From positions 124,001-188,000 of the forward strand of contig JAFXQB010000019.1 of assembly GCA_017527435.1 (NCBI GenBank): 64,000 bases of DNA. The letters run 5' to 3'. Made by a program: the position numbers and the translations under genes. Source of the DNA: Salinivirgaceae bacterium (GTDB lineage Bacteria > Bacteroidota > Bacteroidia > Bacteroidales > SZUA-534). Shown here one piece after another: positions 22,680 through 31,507 of the stretch (position 1 is its first letter; every line of letters starts with the position of its first letter). The notes under the pieces were generated by a model. It did not search any database. It saw nothing but the letters and a program-made list of their open reading frames with translations, and was not told where the DNA came from.

Positions 22680-24065
22680 ATGAAGAAAAAATCTGTTTTT
22701 GCGGCATTGATTATTGCCGGTTTCGTTTTCGCCGCATGCGATAAAAATGATAACACAGAACCTGAACCGCAACCCGAGCCAACTGCCGACACCACTTCAA
22801 TTAGTGGCACCACTCAACCTGGTCCTGATCCCGATTCGATTCCGCCGTTTTGGTGTGAGATTCCTGTGTATCAAAACGATACTGTTTTCGTCAATTTGGA
22901 AACTATTTCCGCGCAAACCGAAGGCGATTTCACATTCAATATCGTCAAGCAGTTGAATAATGAGTCCGACGGCAATTTCTTTCTATCGCCCATAAGTGTT
23001 CAAATGGCATTTGCAATGCTTGCTAACGGCGCCGATGGCGACAGCCGCAAGCAGATTATCGATGCGTTCGGATATGGCTCAAAATCAATCGATGAGCTGA
23101 ACGGTTATTGCCGGAAAATTATTTCGGATTGGAACACACTGAACAGCGAGTATGCCAATAAGAGCGCACAAGTGAGTGAGTATGAGAATGGTGCTTCCCA
23201 ACAAACTATAGAGACGGCCAATGCCATTTGGACCGACCGTCGGTTTCCACTTTTTAGCGAGTATATAGAATTGTGTAACAATTATTTCGATGCTGAGGCG
23301 GCAACGTTGAATTTTGCCAATAAAGACAGTTCGCTTGCTGTGATGAACGGATGGTGCAACCAAAAAACGCACGGAATGATTCCGTCGATGCTATCCGACC
23401 TTGACCCGCTGACAATAACTGTAATTGCTAATGCCTTGTATTTCAAAGCTGATTGGGCTAATCCATTTAAAGAATACGCAACACAAAAGGCCGATTTTAC
23501 CAATGCCGATGGTGCCGTGTTACAAGTCGATATGATGCATCAACAGGAATATTTCAACTACGTCAGGACCGACATTTTCACAATGGCAGAGCTGCCATAC
23601 ACCGGCACAACTTGTATGGATATCATCTTGCCCAACAACGGAATAAGCGTTGGTCAATGCATCGAACAATTAAGTCAGGTTCGTTTTGATGCGGCTCTTG
23701 CAAAAATGTCGTCGCAAGAACTCTTTGTTCACTTGCCAAAATTCGATTTGGAATTCAATCATAATTTGGTCAAGATTATGAATCAGTTAGGTGTGGTTGA
23801 TGTGTTTTCGCCATTAACCGCCGATTTGAGCAAAATGGGCGGCGGATACACTGAAGCGTTCGTGAGCGATGCGTTCCAACTTTCACATATCAGCGTTGAT
23901 GAGAGTGGAACTGAAGCCGCGGCAGTAACGGTAATAATTGAACCAACAGGCGCAGGTCCCCAAATGATTCCGATTGAATTTAACGTCAACCGCCCGTTTG
24001 CCTACATCATTCGTGACAAGCAAACCGGAACTATCTTGTTTGTTGGAAAAGTGGAGAAGTTGTAG
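22680..24065 (+). CDS. Serpin-family protease inhibitor, lipoprotein
   Basis: Serpins trap serine (or cysteine) proteases by a one-way conformational change. The ATG at 22680 gives 461 residues with a lipoprotein signal peptide (FVFAACDKN, lipobox cysteine near residue 18), so it is anchored in the envelope. A Pro/Glu/Thr-rich linker leads to the serpin fold from about residue 75 (NFFLSPISVQMAFAMLANGADG). The hinge VDESGTEAAAVT is of the inhibitory type with small residues. Counting from it puts P1 in the PTGAG segment, suggesting small-residue (elastase-like) target proteases. The C-terminal NRPFAYIIRDKQTGTILFVGKV is canonical. In gut bacteria such proteins may resist host proteases (inference). 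Confidence 0.93.
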   Translation: MKKKSVFAALIIAGFVFAACDKNDNTEPEPQPEPTADTTSISGTTQPGPDPDSIPPFWCEIPVYQNDTVFVNLETISAQTEGDFTFNIVKQLNNESDGNFFLSPISVQMAFAMLANGADGDSRKQIIDAFGYGSKSIDELNGYCRKIISDWNTLNSEYANKSAQVSEYENGASQQTIETANAIWTDRRFPLFSEYIELCNNYFDAEAATLNFANKDSSLAVMNGWCNQKTHGMIPSMLSDLDPLTITVIANALYFKADWANPFKEYATQKADFTNADGAVLQVDMMHQQEYFNYVRTDIFTMAELPYTGTTCMDIILPNNGISVGQCIEQLSQVRFDAALAKMSSQELFVHLPKFDLEFNHNLVKIMNQLGVVDVFSPLTADLSKMGGGYTEAFVSDAFQLSHISVDESGTEAAAVTVIIEPTGAGPQMIPIEFNVNRPFAYIIRDKQTGTILFVGKVEKL

Positions 24066-24164
24066 AAGATAGTATTTTGAGTTTAACAGCTAAAGTTTAG
24101 CCTTAAACTCAACCTTCTAAACAACGAGGTACTCAACTCTCAACTCTCAACATTTAAACGATTG

Positions 24165-24201
24165 ACCGATTAGCCGATTCACCAATTAATTATTACCTTT
24201 G
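24165..24201 (+). promoter_or_regulatory. wzz promoter box beside an intergenic 15-mer repeat
   Basis: TACCTTTG (24194-24201) is a perfect -7 box 25 bases before the wzz ATG. Just upstream lies ACCGATTAGCCGATT (24165-24179), identical to the copy before leuA. No -33 TTG at the usual distance. Confidence 0.55.
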
Positions 24202-24226
24202 CGGTTCAAATCTGAAACGTATTATT

Positions 24227-25255
24227 ATGGAAGAAAATCAAAACCAATACAAATTCGACGCTGTCGATTTGATTCTTTACTTTTGGAAACGCCGTTGGGC
24301 AATAATCATTGTCGGGTTTGCCACAGCCGTTATCTCTTCGATTGTATCGCTCTGTATGACAGAGAAATACAAATCGGAGGTAATTCTTTTCCCGACGGCA
24401 GCCGGTTCGCTGTCGCAAGACTTGCTTTCGACGTCGTCGGTTGGTATGGTGAAGAGCGTGCTTCGCTTGGGCGAGGACGAGGAACTCGACCAACTGATGC
24501 AGGTGCTGCAGTCTGACGAGATTCGCCGCCGCATTGTCGAGAAATTCGACCTTATGAACCACTACGAAATCAAGCCCGACTCGAAATATCCCTACACACA
24601 ACTTTATGCGAAATACAGCAAAAATATTGTCATAAAACCGACTAAATTCCTGTCGGTCAGCATTTCGGTTATGGACACCGACCCGAAACTTGCCGCCGAC
24701 ATTGCCAATGAAATTTCTAATTTGGTTGATACCGTGCGCAACAATATGCTTCACACAAAAGCCATTTTGGCAATGCAACTTGTTGAAAAAGAATATAATG
24801 AGTTGCGCGAAGACATTGAAGAGCAGGAAGAGACGCTGAACGAGATGCGCAAAAAGGGCATTGTCGATTACGAGAAGCAGGCCGAGGCTCTGTCAAGTGC
24901 TCTTGGAACGGCGCTCGGCAACGGCAACAAGAGTGCCGCCAACGAGATTCAGAAACGTCTCGACGAACTGGGAAAAGAGGGCGGCGCATTTGCTGGAATC
25001 AGCAGTCAGTTGAAACTCGACCGCGAGCGCCTGGCCGGCTTGAAAACGAAACTTACTGAAGCACAGTTGGATGCACGTCAGAATCTGCCGCATAAATACG
25101 TTGTCAACCCGGCCACAGTGTCGGAAAAGAAGGCTTATCCGGTACGCTGGATGATTGTGGTTTCGTCAACTATCACCACCGTTATCGCACTGATGCTCTT
25201 TATGATAATCCGCGATGCTGTTGTCCGCCGCATCGACTATCTTAAAAAGGACTGA
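24227..25255 (+). CDS. wzz: Wzz-family chain-length determinant / polysaccharide co-polymerase
   Basis: Wzz proteins set the length of O-antigen or exopolysaccharide chains made by a Wzy polymerase. The protein has 342 residues: a membrane helix at about 25-43 (AIIIVGFATAVISSIVSL), a long periplasmic coiled-coil region (about 160-280, rich in E/K/Q), and a second helix near the C-terminus (WMIVVSSTITTVIALMLFMII). There is no tyrosine-kinase domain. The next gene, 3 bases on, encodes an O-antigen ligase/polymerase-like protein, so the two probably act together. No glycosyltransferase genes lie nearby, which is unusual. Confidence 0.88.
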   Translation: MEENQNQYKFDAVDLILYFWKRRWAIIIVGFATAVISSIVSLCMTEKYKSEVILFPTAAGSLSQDLLSTSSVGMVKSVLRLGEDEELDQLMQVLQSDEIRRRIVEKFDLMNHYEIKPDSKYPYTQLYAKYSKNIVIKPTKFLSVSISVMDTDPKLAADIANEISNLVDTVRNNMLHTKAILAMQLVEKEYNELREDIEEQEETLNEMRKKGIVDYEKQAEALSSALGTALGNGNKSAANEIQKRLDELGKEGGAFAGISSQLKLDRERLAGLKTKLTEAQLDARQNLPHKYVVNPATVSEKKAYPVRWMIVVSSTITTVIALMLFMIIRDAVVRRIDYLKKD

Positions 25256-25258
25256 ACC

Positions 25259-26725
25259 TTGCAGATTCCGACAAAAAACGGCTGGTGGGTTTACGCTTGC
25301 ACGGCGTTGTTTCTTGCGCTGAACCTGGTCTGTATCTACAACGGTTTTTACCTGCTTGGCGCGCTGCCGATAGCAATAATTCTTGTTGGCGCGGCTTTTC
25401 TGGCGCTCGATAAACTGCTGTTGTTCATTGCTTTTATGGCACCGCTGTCGGTTCCGTTGAGCGAAGCGGTCGAAGGGTTGCCAATTGATATGTTCCTGCC
25501 AACCGAACCGCTACTTGCCGGCATATTGCTGCTATTTATCTTTAAGATTATCAGCGAGAAGCGCTTCGACAAACGCATTCTGACCCACCCCGTCAGCATT
25601 ACCATTTATATTTACTTGGCGTGGATGCTAATTACTTGTGTAACAAGCGTTGAGCCGCTGGTATCGTTCAAATTTCTGCTTTCGCGATTGTGGTTCATTG
25701 TTCCGCTCTACTTTGTAATGACGCAGGTGTTCCGCAAAGACGAGAACAATGCAAAGACATTTGTGATTCTGTATGCCGTAGCACTCTGTATTGTAGTTAT
25801 TTACGCACTTGTGCGCCACGCCAAATATGGCATTTTCGACGAGAAAATCGCCCACTGGTCGGCTAACCCGTTCTACAAAGACCACACATCGTACGGTGCG
25901 TTGCTGGCATTCTACATCCCGCCCGTTATCGCATTGGCGTTCAGCAAATTGATTGACCCACGCAAACGTGCCACATTTATGTTTATGGCCGTGCTGATGA
26001 TTGTGGGCATCATTTTCTCGTACACCCGTGCGGCGTGGTTGAGTCTTGTCGGCGGTTTCGGCATTTGGTGCTGCCACAAGTTGAAAATCAAGTTCACCAC
26101 CATTGTGGCCATAATCGGCGTTGTCGCGATAGGCTTTTTCACGTTCGGCGATATGCTGATGCGCGACCTGAAAACTAACGACCAAGACTCGTCGACCGAT
26201 TTTGTCGAGCACCTTCAGTCGATGGCCAACATCTCAACTGACGCATCAAATATGGAACGTATCAACCGTTGGAACTGCGCCGGGCGAATGTTTCTTGAAA
26301 AACCAATACTCGGCTGGGGACCAGGTACTTATATGTTCTACTACGCGCCATTCCAAATTTCTTACGAAAAGACCATCATCAGCACCAACGAAGGCGATAT
26401 GGGTAACGCGCATAGCGAATATCTTGGCCCGTTGGCCGAAGAGGGATTCCTTGGTCCGCTCACGCTTTTGGCTATGATGGTTGCGACTATCATCACAGGT
26501 TTTCGCGCCATCCGCCGCACCCGCGCCAACCACCCGATGCTCTATACTATTGGCTTGGCCGCCATCATCGGATTGTTCACATACTATTTCCACGGCGTGC
26601 TCAACGATTTTCTCGATACCGACAAGGCTTCGGTTCCGTTCTGGGGCTTCACGGCATTGCTTGTTGCCATCGATGTTTATTATTCGGATGAGAAAAATAA
26701 AAGCGAAACCACTGACGCTGAATAA
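25259..26725 (+). CDS. O-antigen ligase/polymerase-like membrane protein (Wzy_C type)
   Basis: This is a polytopic inner-membrane protein of 488 residues and about 11-12 hydrophobic segments, with a large periplasmic loop near residues 330-400 (FLEKPILGWGPGTYMFYY and NAHSEYLGPLAEEGFLG). That loop is the hallmark of the Wzy_C/WaaL family, which joins or polymerises lipid-linked glycans. No ATG fits: the frame opens with TTG at 25259, 3 bases after the wzz stop, and the next Met (about codon 60) would remove two membrane helices, so a TTG start is proposed. Ligase versus polymerase cannot be decided from sequence alone. Confidence 0.85.
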   Translation: MQIPTKNGWWVYACTALFLALNLVCIYNGFYLLGALPIAIILVGAAFLALDKLLLFIAFMAPLSVPLSEAVEGLPIDMFLPTEPLLAGILLLFIFKIISEKRFDKRILTHPVSITIYIYLAWMLITCVTSVEPLVSFKFLLSRLWFIVPLYFVMTQVFRKDENNAKTFVILYAVALCIVVIYALVRHAKYGIFDEKIAHWSANPFYKDHTSYGALLAFYIPPVIALAFSKLIDPRKRATFMFMAVLMIVGIIFSYTRAAWLSLVGGFGIWCCHKLKIKFTTIVAIIGVVAIGFFTFGDMLMRDLKTNDQDSSTDFVEHLQSMANISTDASNMERINRWNCAGRMFLEKPILGWGPGTYMFYYAPFQISYEKTIISTNEGDMGNAHSEYLGPLAEEGFLGPLTLLAMMVATIITGFRAIRRTRANHPMLYTIGLAAIIGLFTYYFHGVLNDFLDTDKASVPFWGFTALLVAIDVYYSDEKNKSETTDAE

Positions 26726-26756
26726 GTTGGTAAAATCTTAACAATCAATAAAAATA

Positions 26757-26794
26757 GAAACCACGGAAGCAAAACTTCACGTGGTTTCTTTTTG
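26757..26794 (+). terminator. Terminator of the wzz operon
   Basis: GAAACCACG-GAAG (26757-26769) pairs with CTTC-A-CGTGGTTTC (26775-26788) around CAAAA, with a T run after it. Confidence 0.85.
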
Positions 26795-26821
26795 TATCTC
26801 ATGATTTTAAAGTTGGCTGTG

Positions 26822-26956
26822 CTAGTTCTTCAGACTCTCACGTAATCGGTTCATCCTTTCATCATCAATGTTGAACTCCAACTTCAGGTCTTCGCGCACG
26901 CTGCGGTCATTGGAGGTGATAGTCTCGCTGTGGGGAAAGGTATTAGCAAAAGTCAT
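26822..26956 (-). CDS. Small hypothetical protein (44 aa)
   Basis: A short frame, MTFANTFPHSETITSNDRSV... ending RLRESLKN, starts inside the end of the HNH gene (14-base overlap of stop and start regions) and runs to a TAG at 26822. The overlap suits translational coupling. The product is charged, helical towards its C-terminus, and has no signal peptide. Its codons look more like those of core genes than like the AT-rich HNH gene, so it may instead be the surviving 3' end of an older gene cut by the HNH insertion. Family not recognised. Confidence 0.45.
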   Translation of the reverse strand: MTFANTFPHSETITSNDRSVREDLKLEFNIDDERMNRLRESLKN

Positions 26957-27986
26957 CAAATACATCGCCACCTGTCCATTCTTTGTCTAAAGCAAGAGTA
27001 AGATATTTCAGTCCACCATCTTCTTTGAAAAATGTACCTTCGCTTTCGTGCACAAAAAAGTCATCTTGTAAAGTGATTTTGCAAAGAGCCCATTTCTTAA
27101 TATTATTTTTATCATAAGTTAAAACATAAATGGCATTCTCTGTTGCATTGTACCCAAAATCATATACTTTACAAGTTCTCGTAAATTCATTTTTTAAGAA
27201 CACTTTCCCTTTTGAAAGATTATTTAAATAGGTCTGCAATGATTTATTTTGATGTTCTGAAGGGCAAAGAAGAAACTCTGTTGGTGTTTTCCATTTTAAT
27301 TGTTTTGCATTTTTTGTTAAAGAATCTTTTAGTCCTAATTCTTCTTCACGTAAGCGACGATTGTTTTCTTCTATTTCTTCCTTTAATTGTTCCTTTGTTT
27401 TATATGCGGTTTTAAATATTCTATTACTTATATCTCCTTTTTTATAATTGGTGTTTGCTTTGACTGTTTTAACCCAATTATTCCAATTATCGAGGCAATT
27501 TTGCGCTTCTTCAACAGATACATTTCTCATCCACGTGAAATTTTTATCATCTGTTTCGTGCCCACGCAATAATGATGGATTTTTTAAGAAAGCTTCAACA
27601 CTTCCGCATATTAGTTCGATTTTCTTTCTTGTAATATCATTGTTTAGAATATTCTCAAGTTTTGTTAACCAACGAAGATTTTCTGGTCTGTTATTTTGTC
27701 TGTTGGTGTCTATGTGGTCAACAACATATTGGTCTGATGGTGCATTCCCGTGAAAAGCGGTGCAGACTATACGATGAACTCTTTCATTTCCGAAATCCAA
27801 ATATCCATATGGATTAGGTTCACCAAAGGACCATATTCCATCAAGTTTTCGTTTACGCATACCAATGCGTTGATGTCTCATTATAGCACCATTATCTCGA
27901 ACAGAATAATGTTCTTCCTTATAATCACACTCTTTTACAATCTTATAGGTGTTTATTGGAGAATCCCCAAAATCAAACAATTGCAT
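26943..27986 (-). CDS. HNH-endonuclease-domain protein
   Basis: The gene encodes 347 residues and is AT-rich. Residues about 60-115 form an HNH motif of the homing-endonuclease type (RIVCTAFHGN...VVDHIDTNRQNNRPENLRWLTKLEN), with the metal His in DHID and the Asn in PENL. A basic N-terminal part (RHQRIGMRKRKLDGIW) may help bind DNA. The C-terminal 200 residues (helical EELKEEIEENNRRLREEE, then beta-like) are not familiar and are not part of typical HNH-only enzymes. A small lipoprotein gene lies directly upstream on the same strand. It could be a stand-alone homing-type nuclease or a phage/defence nuclease; signs of transfer are the base composition and the isolated position. Confidence 0.75.
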   Translation of the reverse strand: MQLFDFGDSPINTYKIVKECDYKEEHYSVRDNGAIMRHQRIGMRKRKLDGIWSFGEPNPYGYLDFGNERVHRIVCTAFHGNAPSDQYVVDHIDTNRQNNRPENLRWLTKLENILNNDITRKKIELICGSVEAFLKNPSLLRGHETDDKNFTWMRNVSVEEAQNCLDNWNNWVKTVKANTNYKKGDISNRIFKTAYKTKEQLKEEIEENNRRLREEELGLKDSLTKNAKQLKWKTPTEFLLCPSEHQNKSLQTYLNNLSKGKVFLKNEFTRTCKVYDFGYNATENAIYVLTYDKNNIKKWALCKITLQDDFFVHESEGTFFKEDGGLKYLTLALDKEWTGGDVFDDFC

Positions 27987-27996
27987 TATTCACATA

Positions 27997-28368
27997 TTAT
28001 TTATCTTGCACATATATCGCTTTACCAGAAACTGATTTGGCTGTAACAGGAATATAAACCCCGTTAGTCATTATACCACCACTGTTTACGGTATTCAAAC
28101 TCTCTAAAATAATACCATTAGCACCTACTTTAGCCGCTTGTTTTTTTAATTCTTCTATAGCATAATTTAAATCACCCTGTTCTGTCCATCCCATATCACT
28201 TGAAGCCGTAACAATTCCTATAACTTCGTAATTAGATGGTGCTTCTGAATATATAATAACGTTTTCGGGATAGGTGGCTTCTCGTTGTTTTCCCGTAACA
28301 AGAACAGAACCACTGGCACAACTAAGAAGGAATAAACAAATGATGAAAATGTAAAATAAATGTTTCAT
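27997..28368 (-). CDS. Small lipoprotein of unknown function
   Basis: The gene encodes 123 residues with a lipoprotein signal (FIICLFLLSCASG, lipid-anchored Cys near residue 17). The mature part has the pattern YEVIGIVTASS...AIEELKKQAAKVGANGIILE. It resembles small envelope alpha/beta domains of the YbjQ/RcsF-like kind, in which one strand, a helix and an AxxxGANGII strand follow each other; the resemblance is by eye. It is AT-rich like the HNH gene 10 bases downstream, so they form one accessory unit. Confidence 0.75.
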   Translation of the reverse strand: MKHLFYIFIICLFLLSCASGSVLVTGKQREATYPENVIIYSEAPSNYEVIGIVTASSDMGWTEQGDLNYAIEELKKQAAKVGANGIILESLNTVNSGGIMTNGVYIPVTAKSVSGKAIYVQDK

Positions 28369-28465
28369 ACCATTATAAGAGCCTGTTTATCGCAAATATA
28401 ATTGAAAAAAACGAAAACCGCGTACGATTCTGTTTGCTGATGCTTGTGCCCTGATTCTTAAAGTC

Positions 28466-28975
28466 TCATTTCAAAAATTTCCGCGCCCGCACCACAAAAC
28501 CTTTTGAGTCAGAAGTTTCAATTATTGAATCGACTATCGCTTTCAGTTCAGGTTTGAGTTCGGGGTAATCCGAGAGCCGACTGGCTATCAGCGACATACA
28601 ATTGGCTTTCACGCCGATAGGCTCGTCGGGTGTTTCGAGCATTCGGAAGCAGAAATCGATTATTGGCCCATCGAAATCTTGCGGAACATCGGTGAGCATC
28701 AGGATTTTGCAGGCGATGCGGCGCATTCCGCTGAATGTGAATCGCGGAAGGGTGGCAACAATGGCAGAGATGTGCGGCAGCAAAATGTTATGGTGCGCCG
28801 CGGCTACTTTCTCAAGCGCCCACAAAGCATGTGCAGCCGTCTGGCCGTCTGCGTTTAAGGCTATTTCAACCAAATCGGCAATGCGTTCGGCCTTGGTGCC
28901 AGCCCAATTGGCAACGTAATCGGTATTGGCACGCGACGCTTCGGCTTCTAATTGCGCTATAAGTTGCTGATTCAT
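28466..28975 (-). CDS. HEAT-repeat-like hypothetical protein
   Basis: From the ATG at 28975 the protein has 169 residues, all helical by composition, with paired-helix periodicity like HEAT repeats ([47 protein letters not shown]). No signal peptide. Its start codon overlaps the stop of nfo in ATGA, so it is translated together with endonuclease IV. A role as scaffold or partner in repair is inference. An alternative Met 15 bases upstream would lie inside nfo. Confidence 0.7.
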   Translation of the reverse strand: MNQQLIAQLEAEASRANTDYVANWAGTKAERIADLVEIALNADGQTAAHALWALEKVAAAHHNILLPHISAIVATLPRFTFSGMRRIACKILMLTDVPQDFDGPIIDFCFRMLETPDEPIGVKANCMSLIASRLSDYPELKPELKAIVDSIIETSDSKGFVVRARKFLK

Positions 28976-29823
28976 TGGGCGGGAATCCAACTTTTGAGCC
29001 TGTTGATTTCATCGGGCCAGAGACTCTCGTCGGGTGTTTCCAAAACAAGTGGGATGCCGTCGAAACGCGAGTCGGCCATAAGCATCTTGAAGGCATTCTC
29101 GCCCAAGAAGCCGCTGCCGATTGACTGGTGGCGGTCAACTCGGCTGGCGTGGCCTTTCATTGTATCGTTGAGGTGCATTCCGCGAAGATATTGAAAACCA
29201 ATAATATCGCCGAATTTCTGCCACGTGCGGGCAAATCCTTCTTCGGTCTTCAGGTCGTAGCCAGCGGCGTAGGCGTGGCACGTGTCGATGCAGACACCAA
29301 CGCGCGACTTGTCATCTACCTTGCTGATAATCTGCGCAATTTGCTCGAAAGTAAAGCCCAGATTTGTTCCTTGTCCAGCCGTGTTCTCAATCACCGCCGT
29401 CACGCCCGATGTTTTTTCGAGCGCAATATTTATCGATTCCGAAATAAGCGCAAGGCACTCATCTTCAGATATTTGCTTTAGGTGGCTGCCTGGGTGGAAA
29501 TTCAATCGGTCGAGACCCAACTGTGCGCACCGCTGCATCTCATCAATGAACGACTCGCGCGACTTCTGCAGCCCGTCGGGGTCGGGATTGCCAAGGTTTA
29601 TCAGGTAACTGTCGTGCGGCAGAATCTGCTTTGCGGTGTAGCCGAATTTGGCGCAATTCGCCTTGAAAGCGTCTATTGATGCGGGTTCGAGCGGTTTGGC
29701 AAACCACTGCCGCTGATTTTTTGTGAAGAGTGCGAAAGCCGTTGCGCCTATCGCGCTGGCGTTCAGCGGTGCATTCTCAACACCGCCCTGCGTGCTCACG
29801 TGAGCCCCGATGTACTTTGTCAT
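28972..29823 (-). CDS. nfo: Endonuclease IV (AP endonuclease)
   Basis: Nfo cuts DNA 5' of abasic sites and clears blocked 3' ends in base-excision repair, using three zinc ions. The ATG at 29823 gives 283 residues starting [14 protein letters not shown], the family's conserved opening; the longer frame runs into a repeat-rich gap. The zinc-binding blocks are [42 protein letters not shown] and PLVLETP. The following HEAT-like gene is coupled by an ATGA overlap. Confidence 0.96.
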   Translation of the reverse strand: MTKYIGAHVSTQGGVENAPLNASAIGATAFALFTKNQRQWFAKPLEPASIDAFKANCAKFGYTAKQILPHDSYLINLGNPDPDGLQKSRESFIDEMQRCAQLGLDRLNFHPGSHLKQISEDECLALISESINIALEKTSGVTAVIENTAGQGTNLGFTFEQIAQIISKVDDKSRVGVCIDTCHAYAAGYDLKTEEGFARTWQKFGDIIGFQYLRGMHLNDTMKGHASRVDRHQSIGSGFLGENAFKMLMADSRFDGIPLVLETPDESLWPDEINRLKSWIPAQ

Positions 29824-29884
29824 AATCTTCGATTTTGCGGCAAGATATGAATTCTTGGAATGTCGGCAAAGCGATATTTTGTTT

Positions 29885-29920
29885 CGCACAGACGACACAG
29901 ATAACACTGATTCACACAGA
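29885..29920. repeat. Dispersed CGCACAGACGACAC repeat, copy upstream of nfo
   Basis: CGCACAGACGACAC (29885-29898) is identical to 4204-4217 and is followed by AACACTGATTCACACAGA, close to the 3' half of that element. Non-coding. Confidence 0.6.
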
Positions 29921-30001
29921 TTGATTTATGGAAATTGACAATAAACGATATGGCATTCACAAGAAAATCATATTTTTATTGAATAATCTAACCATACGAG
30001 T

Positions 30002-30763
30002 ATGAAAAGTAAACTTATTGGTATATTGCTATTTGTGTGTGTATTAATCCCGACTCACACCATAATGGCGCAAAGTCAGGAATTGCTAATAATTCAAAAA
30101 GCCGATGAATTGATGAATTTGCTGGTTCCGAAAAGAAATAATCGAGATTATGTTTGGTTTAAAGATAGCATTTCCGATATTTTTTCGGTTTTAAACAACC
30201 TTGAATTGCAGCCAAAACACAAATTAAACATTGATTTACCAAATATGGAAGGATTGGGCGACGTCTCACATATATGGGTTGCAAACGACAATGGGAAAAG
30301 AGATGACAACTACTTAAAATATGTTAAACTCAAAAGCATAACAGAAGAAAGTTGTTGGGAATGGTTCTTGTTTTACTATATGAATAATATGATGCCTTCT
30401 TTCTGGCACGGTGGTGGATATAATACTTATGAAATGTTTTATTCTGAAAAACAATGGGAAAAACAAATTGACCGCTTAAAAGATTCTTTTGTCCCAGATA
30501 GCAGTATGGCAGAATCTGAAAAAAATGCCAACCTTTTATCTGAATCCAAGTACAACAAAATGAAAGAAACCAAAATAACGCCTGCTCAAATAATGTTAAA
30601 TGCCGCAAAAAATGAAGCAACAGTGTCTTTCTATTCTTGGAATAATTGGGAAGGATTGAATTATAATCAATACGAGTTGAAAATAAAAAAAGATAATGCA
30701 GTTAAAATAACCAAAAGCACAAGTGAAACAATCATAAAATACTGGAACGTAGTGTTTTACTAA
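30002..30763 (+). CDS. Secreted hypothetical protein, AT-rich
   Basis: The gene encodes 253 residues. A signal peptide is evident (SKLIGILLFVCVLIPTHTIMAQ), with cleavage after MAQ near residue 24. The mature protein is rich in aromatic residues (CWEWFLFYYMNNMMPSFWHGGGY near residue 120) and charged residues. No known motif was recognised. Both sides carry the same class of dispersed repeats (29.9 and 30.8 kb), and the gene is AT-richer than its neighbours, suggesting an inserted accessory gene. Confidence 0.65.
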   Translation: MKSKLIGILLFVCVLIPTHTIMAQSQELLIIQKADELMNLLVPKRNNRDYVWFKDSISDIFSVLNNLELQPKHKLNIDLPNMEGLGDVSHIWVANDNGKRDDNYLKYVKLKSITEESCWEWFLFYYMNNMMPSFWHGGGYNTYEMFYSEKQWEKQIDRLKDSFVPDSSMAESEKNANLLSESKYNKMKETKITPAQIMLNAAKNEATVSFYSWNNWEGLNYNQYELKIKKDNAVKITKSTSETIIKYWNVVFY

Positions 30764-30813
30764 TTATTGTTGCATTAAGAGATATCACTATTGAATTTAT
30801 CTTTCATTAGAGA

Positions 30814-30858
30814 CTGTGTCATCAGTGTTCCCGATAACTATCGGGATTGTGCGAGAAA
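30814..30858. repeat. Dispersed repeat with CCCGATA palindrome, inverted copy
   Basis: GTGTCATCAGTGTT followed by the palindrome CCCGATAACTATCGGG (30830-30845) and TTGTGCGAGA is the reverse-orientation counterpart of the block at 4204-4254. Confidence 0.6.
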
Positions 30859-30880
30859 CAACATTGTGCTCTCTGTAAAC

Positions 30881-30914
30881 TTTGTGTGCTCTGTGCTATT
30901 TTCCGCTATCTTCG
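30881..30914 (+). promoter_or_regulatory. sixA promoter
   Basis: TTTG (30881-30884) and TATCTTCG (30907-30914) are 22 bases apart. The -7 box is the TAnnTTCG variant and ends 7 bases before the ATG. Confidence 0.5.
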
Positions 30915-30921
30915 CGGCGTT

Positions 30922-31413
30922 ATGAGCAAATCGATAGCAATAATGCGGCACGCACTGACCGAAAACGGCTGGCAGAAGCCTGACGCCGACCGCTGTATTC
31001 TGCCTGACGGCGAAGCGCAGACCGCCAATGTGGCACTGAAAATGGCCGCCGCCGGCATTGCGCCCGATGCTGTCTGGGCGAGTCCGGCGCTGCGTGCTAT
31101 GCAGACGGCCGAGATTGTCGCGCGACAATTGTGCCCCAATGTTGAAATTGAGATTGTCAGGCCGCTCTATGGCGATGACGAGTATCAGGTGGCCGACCTT
31201 ATCGAGATTTGCCCTGACACCATCAATAGTCTACTGATTGTCGGGCACAACCCGCTGGTTTCGAGGCTTGTAAGCCGATTGTCAGGCAGCGACGGGTTCG
31301 GCTGGTTCGCCACTTCGGAAGTGGTCTGGCTTGAGTTCGACACCGAATCGTGGGCCAATATCGCGAAAGCGCCCATCACGGGCAGAATAAAAATATCACT
31401 ATTAAGAAATTGA
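30922..31413 (+). CDS. sixA: Phosphohistidine phosphatase SixA-like
   Basis: SixA removes phosphate from histidine on phosphorelay proteins such as nitrogen-PTS NPr. The ATG at 30922 gives 163 residues. The catalytic RH motif is in AIMRHA (H10), and the histidine-phosphatase core follows: VWASPALRAMQTAEIV, IVGHNPLVSRLVSRL with the second His. The size and the missing RHGET form fit SixA rather than phosphoglycerate mutase. The true substrate in this host is not known. Confidence 0.88.
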   Translation: MSKSIAIMRHALTENGWQKPDADRCILPDGEAQTANVALKMAAAGIAPDAVWASPALRAMQTAEIVARQLCPNVEIEIVRPLYGDDEYQVADLIEICPDTINSLLIVGHNPLVSRLVSRLSGSDGFGWFATSEVVWLEFDTESWANIAKAPITGRIKISLLRN

Positions 31414-31460
31414 TAAACAATCAGATGCAAGAAAGATTAAAATATTTTCGTCGCTGAGGT

Positions 31461-31490
31461 GCAACTTTTTCGCAAATCGGCATCAATAGG
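31461..31490 (+). promoter_or_regulatory. Possible ECF-type promoter of the sigma gene
   Basis: GCAACTTTTT (31461-31470) followed by GGCATC (about 31479-31484) resembles, by eye, the -35/-10 pair often found before self-regulated Bacteroidota ECF sigma genes. No TAnnTTTG box lies at the right place. Tentative. Confidence 0.3.
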
Positions 31491-31507
31491 TAAAACGCGT
31501 TTTGAAA

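Noticed and set aside
26822..26956. Calling the 44-residue frame a certain pseudogene fragment
   Set aside because: It has an ATG with a coupling-type overlap and an intact stop, so a small real gene is at least as likely; kept as a low-confidence CDS.
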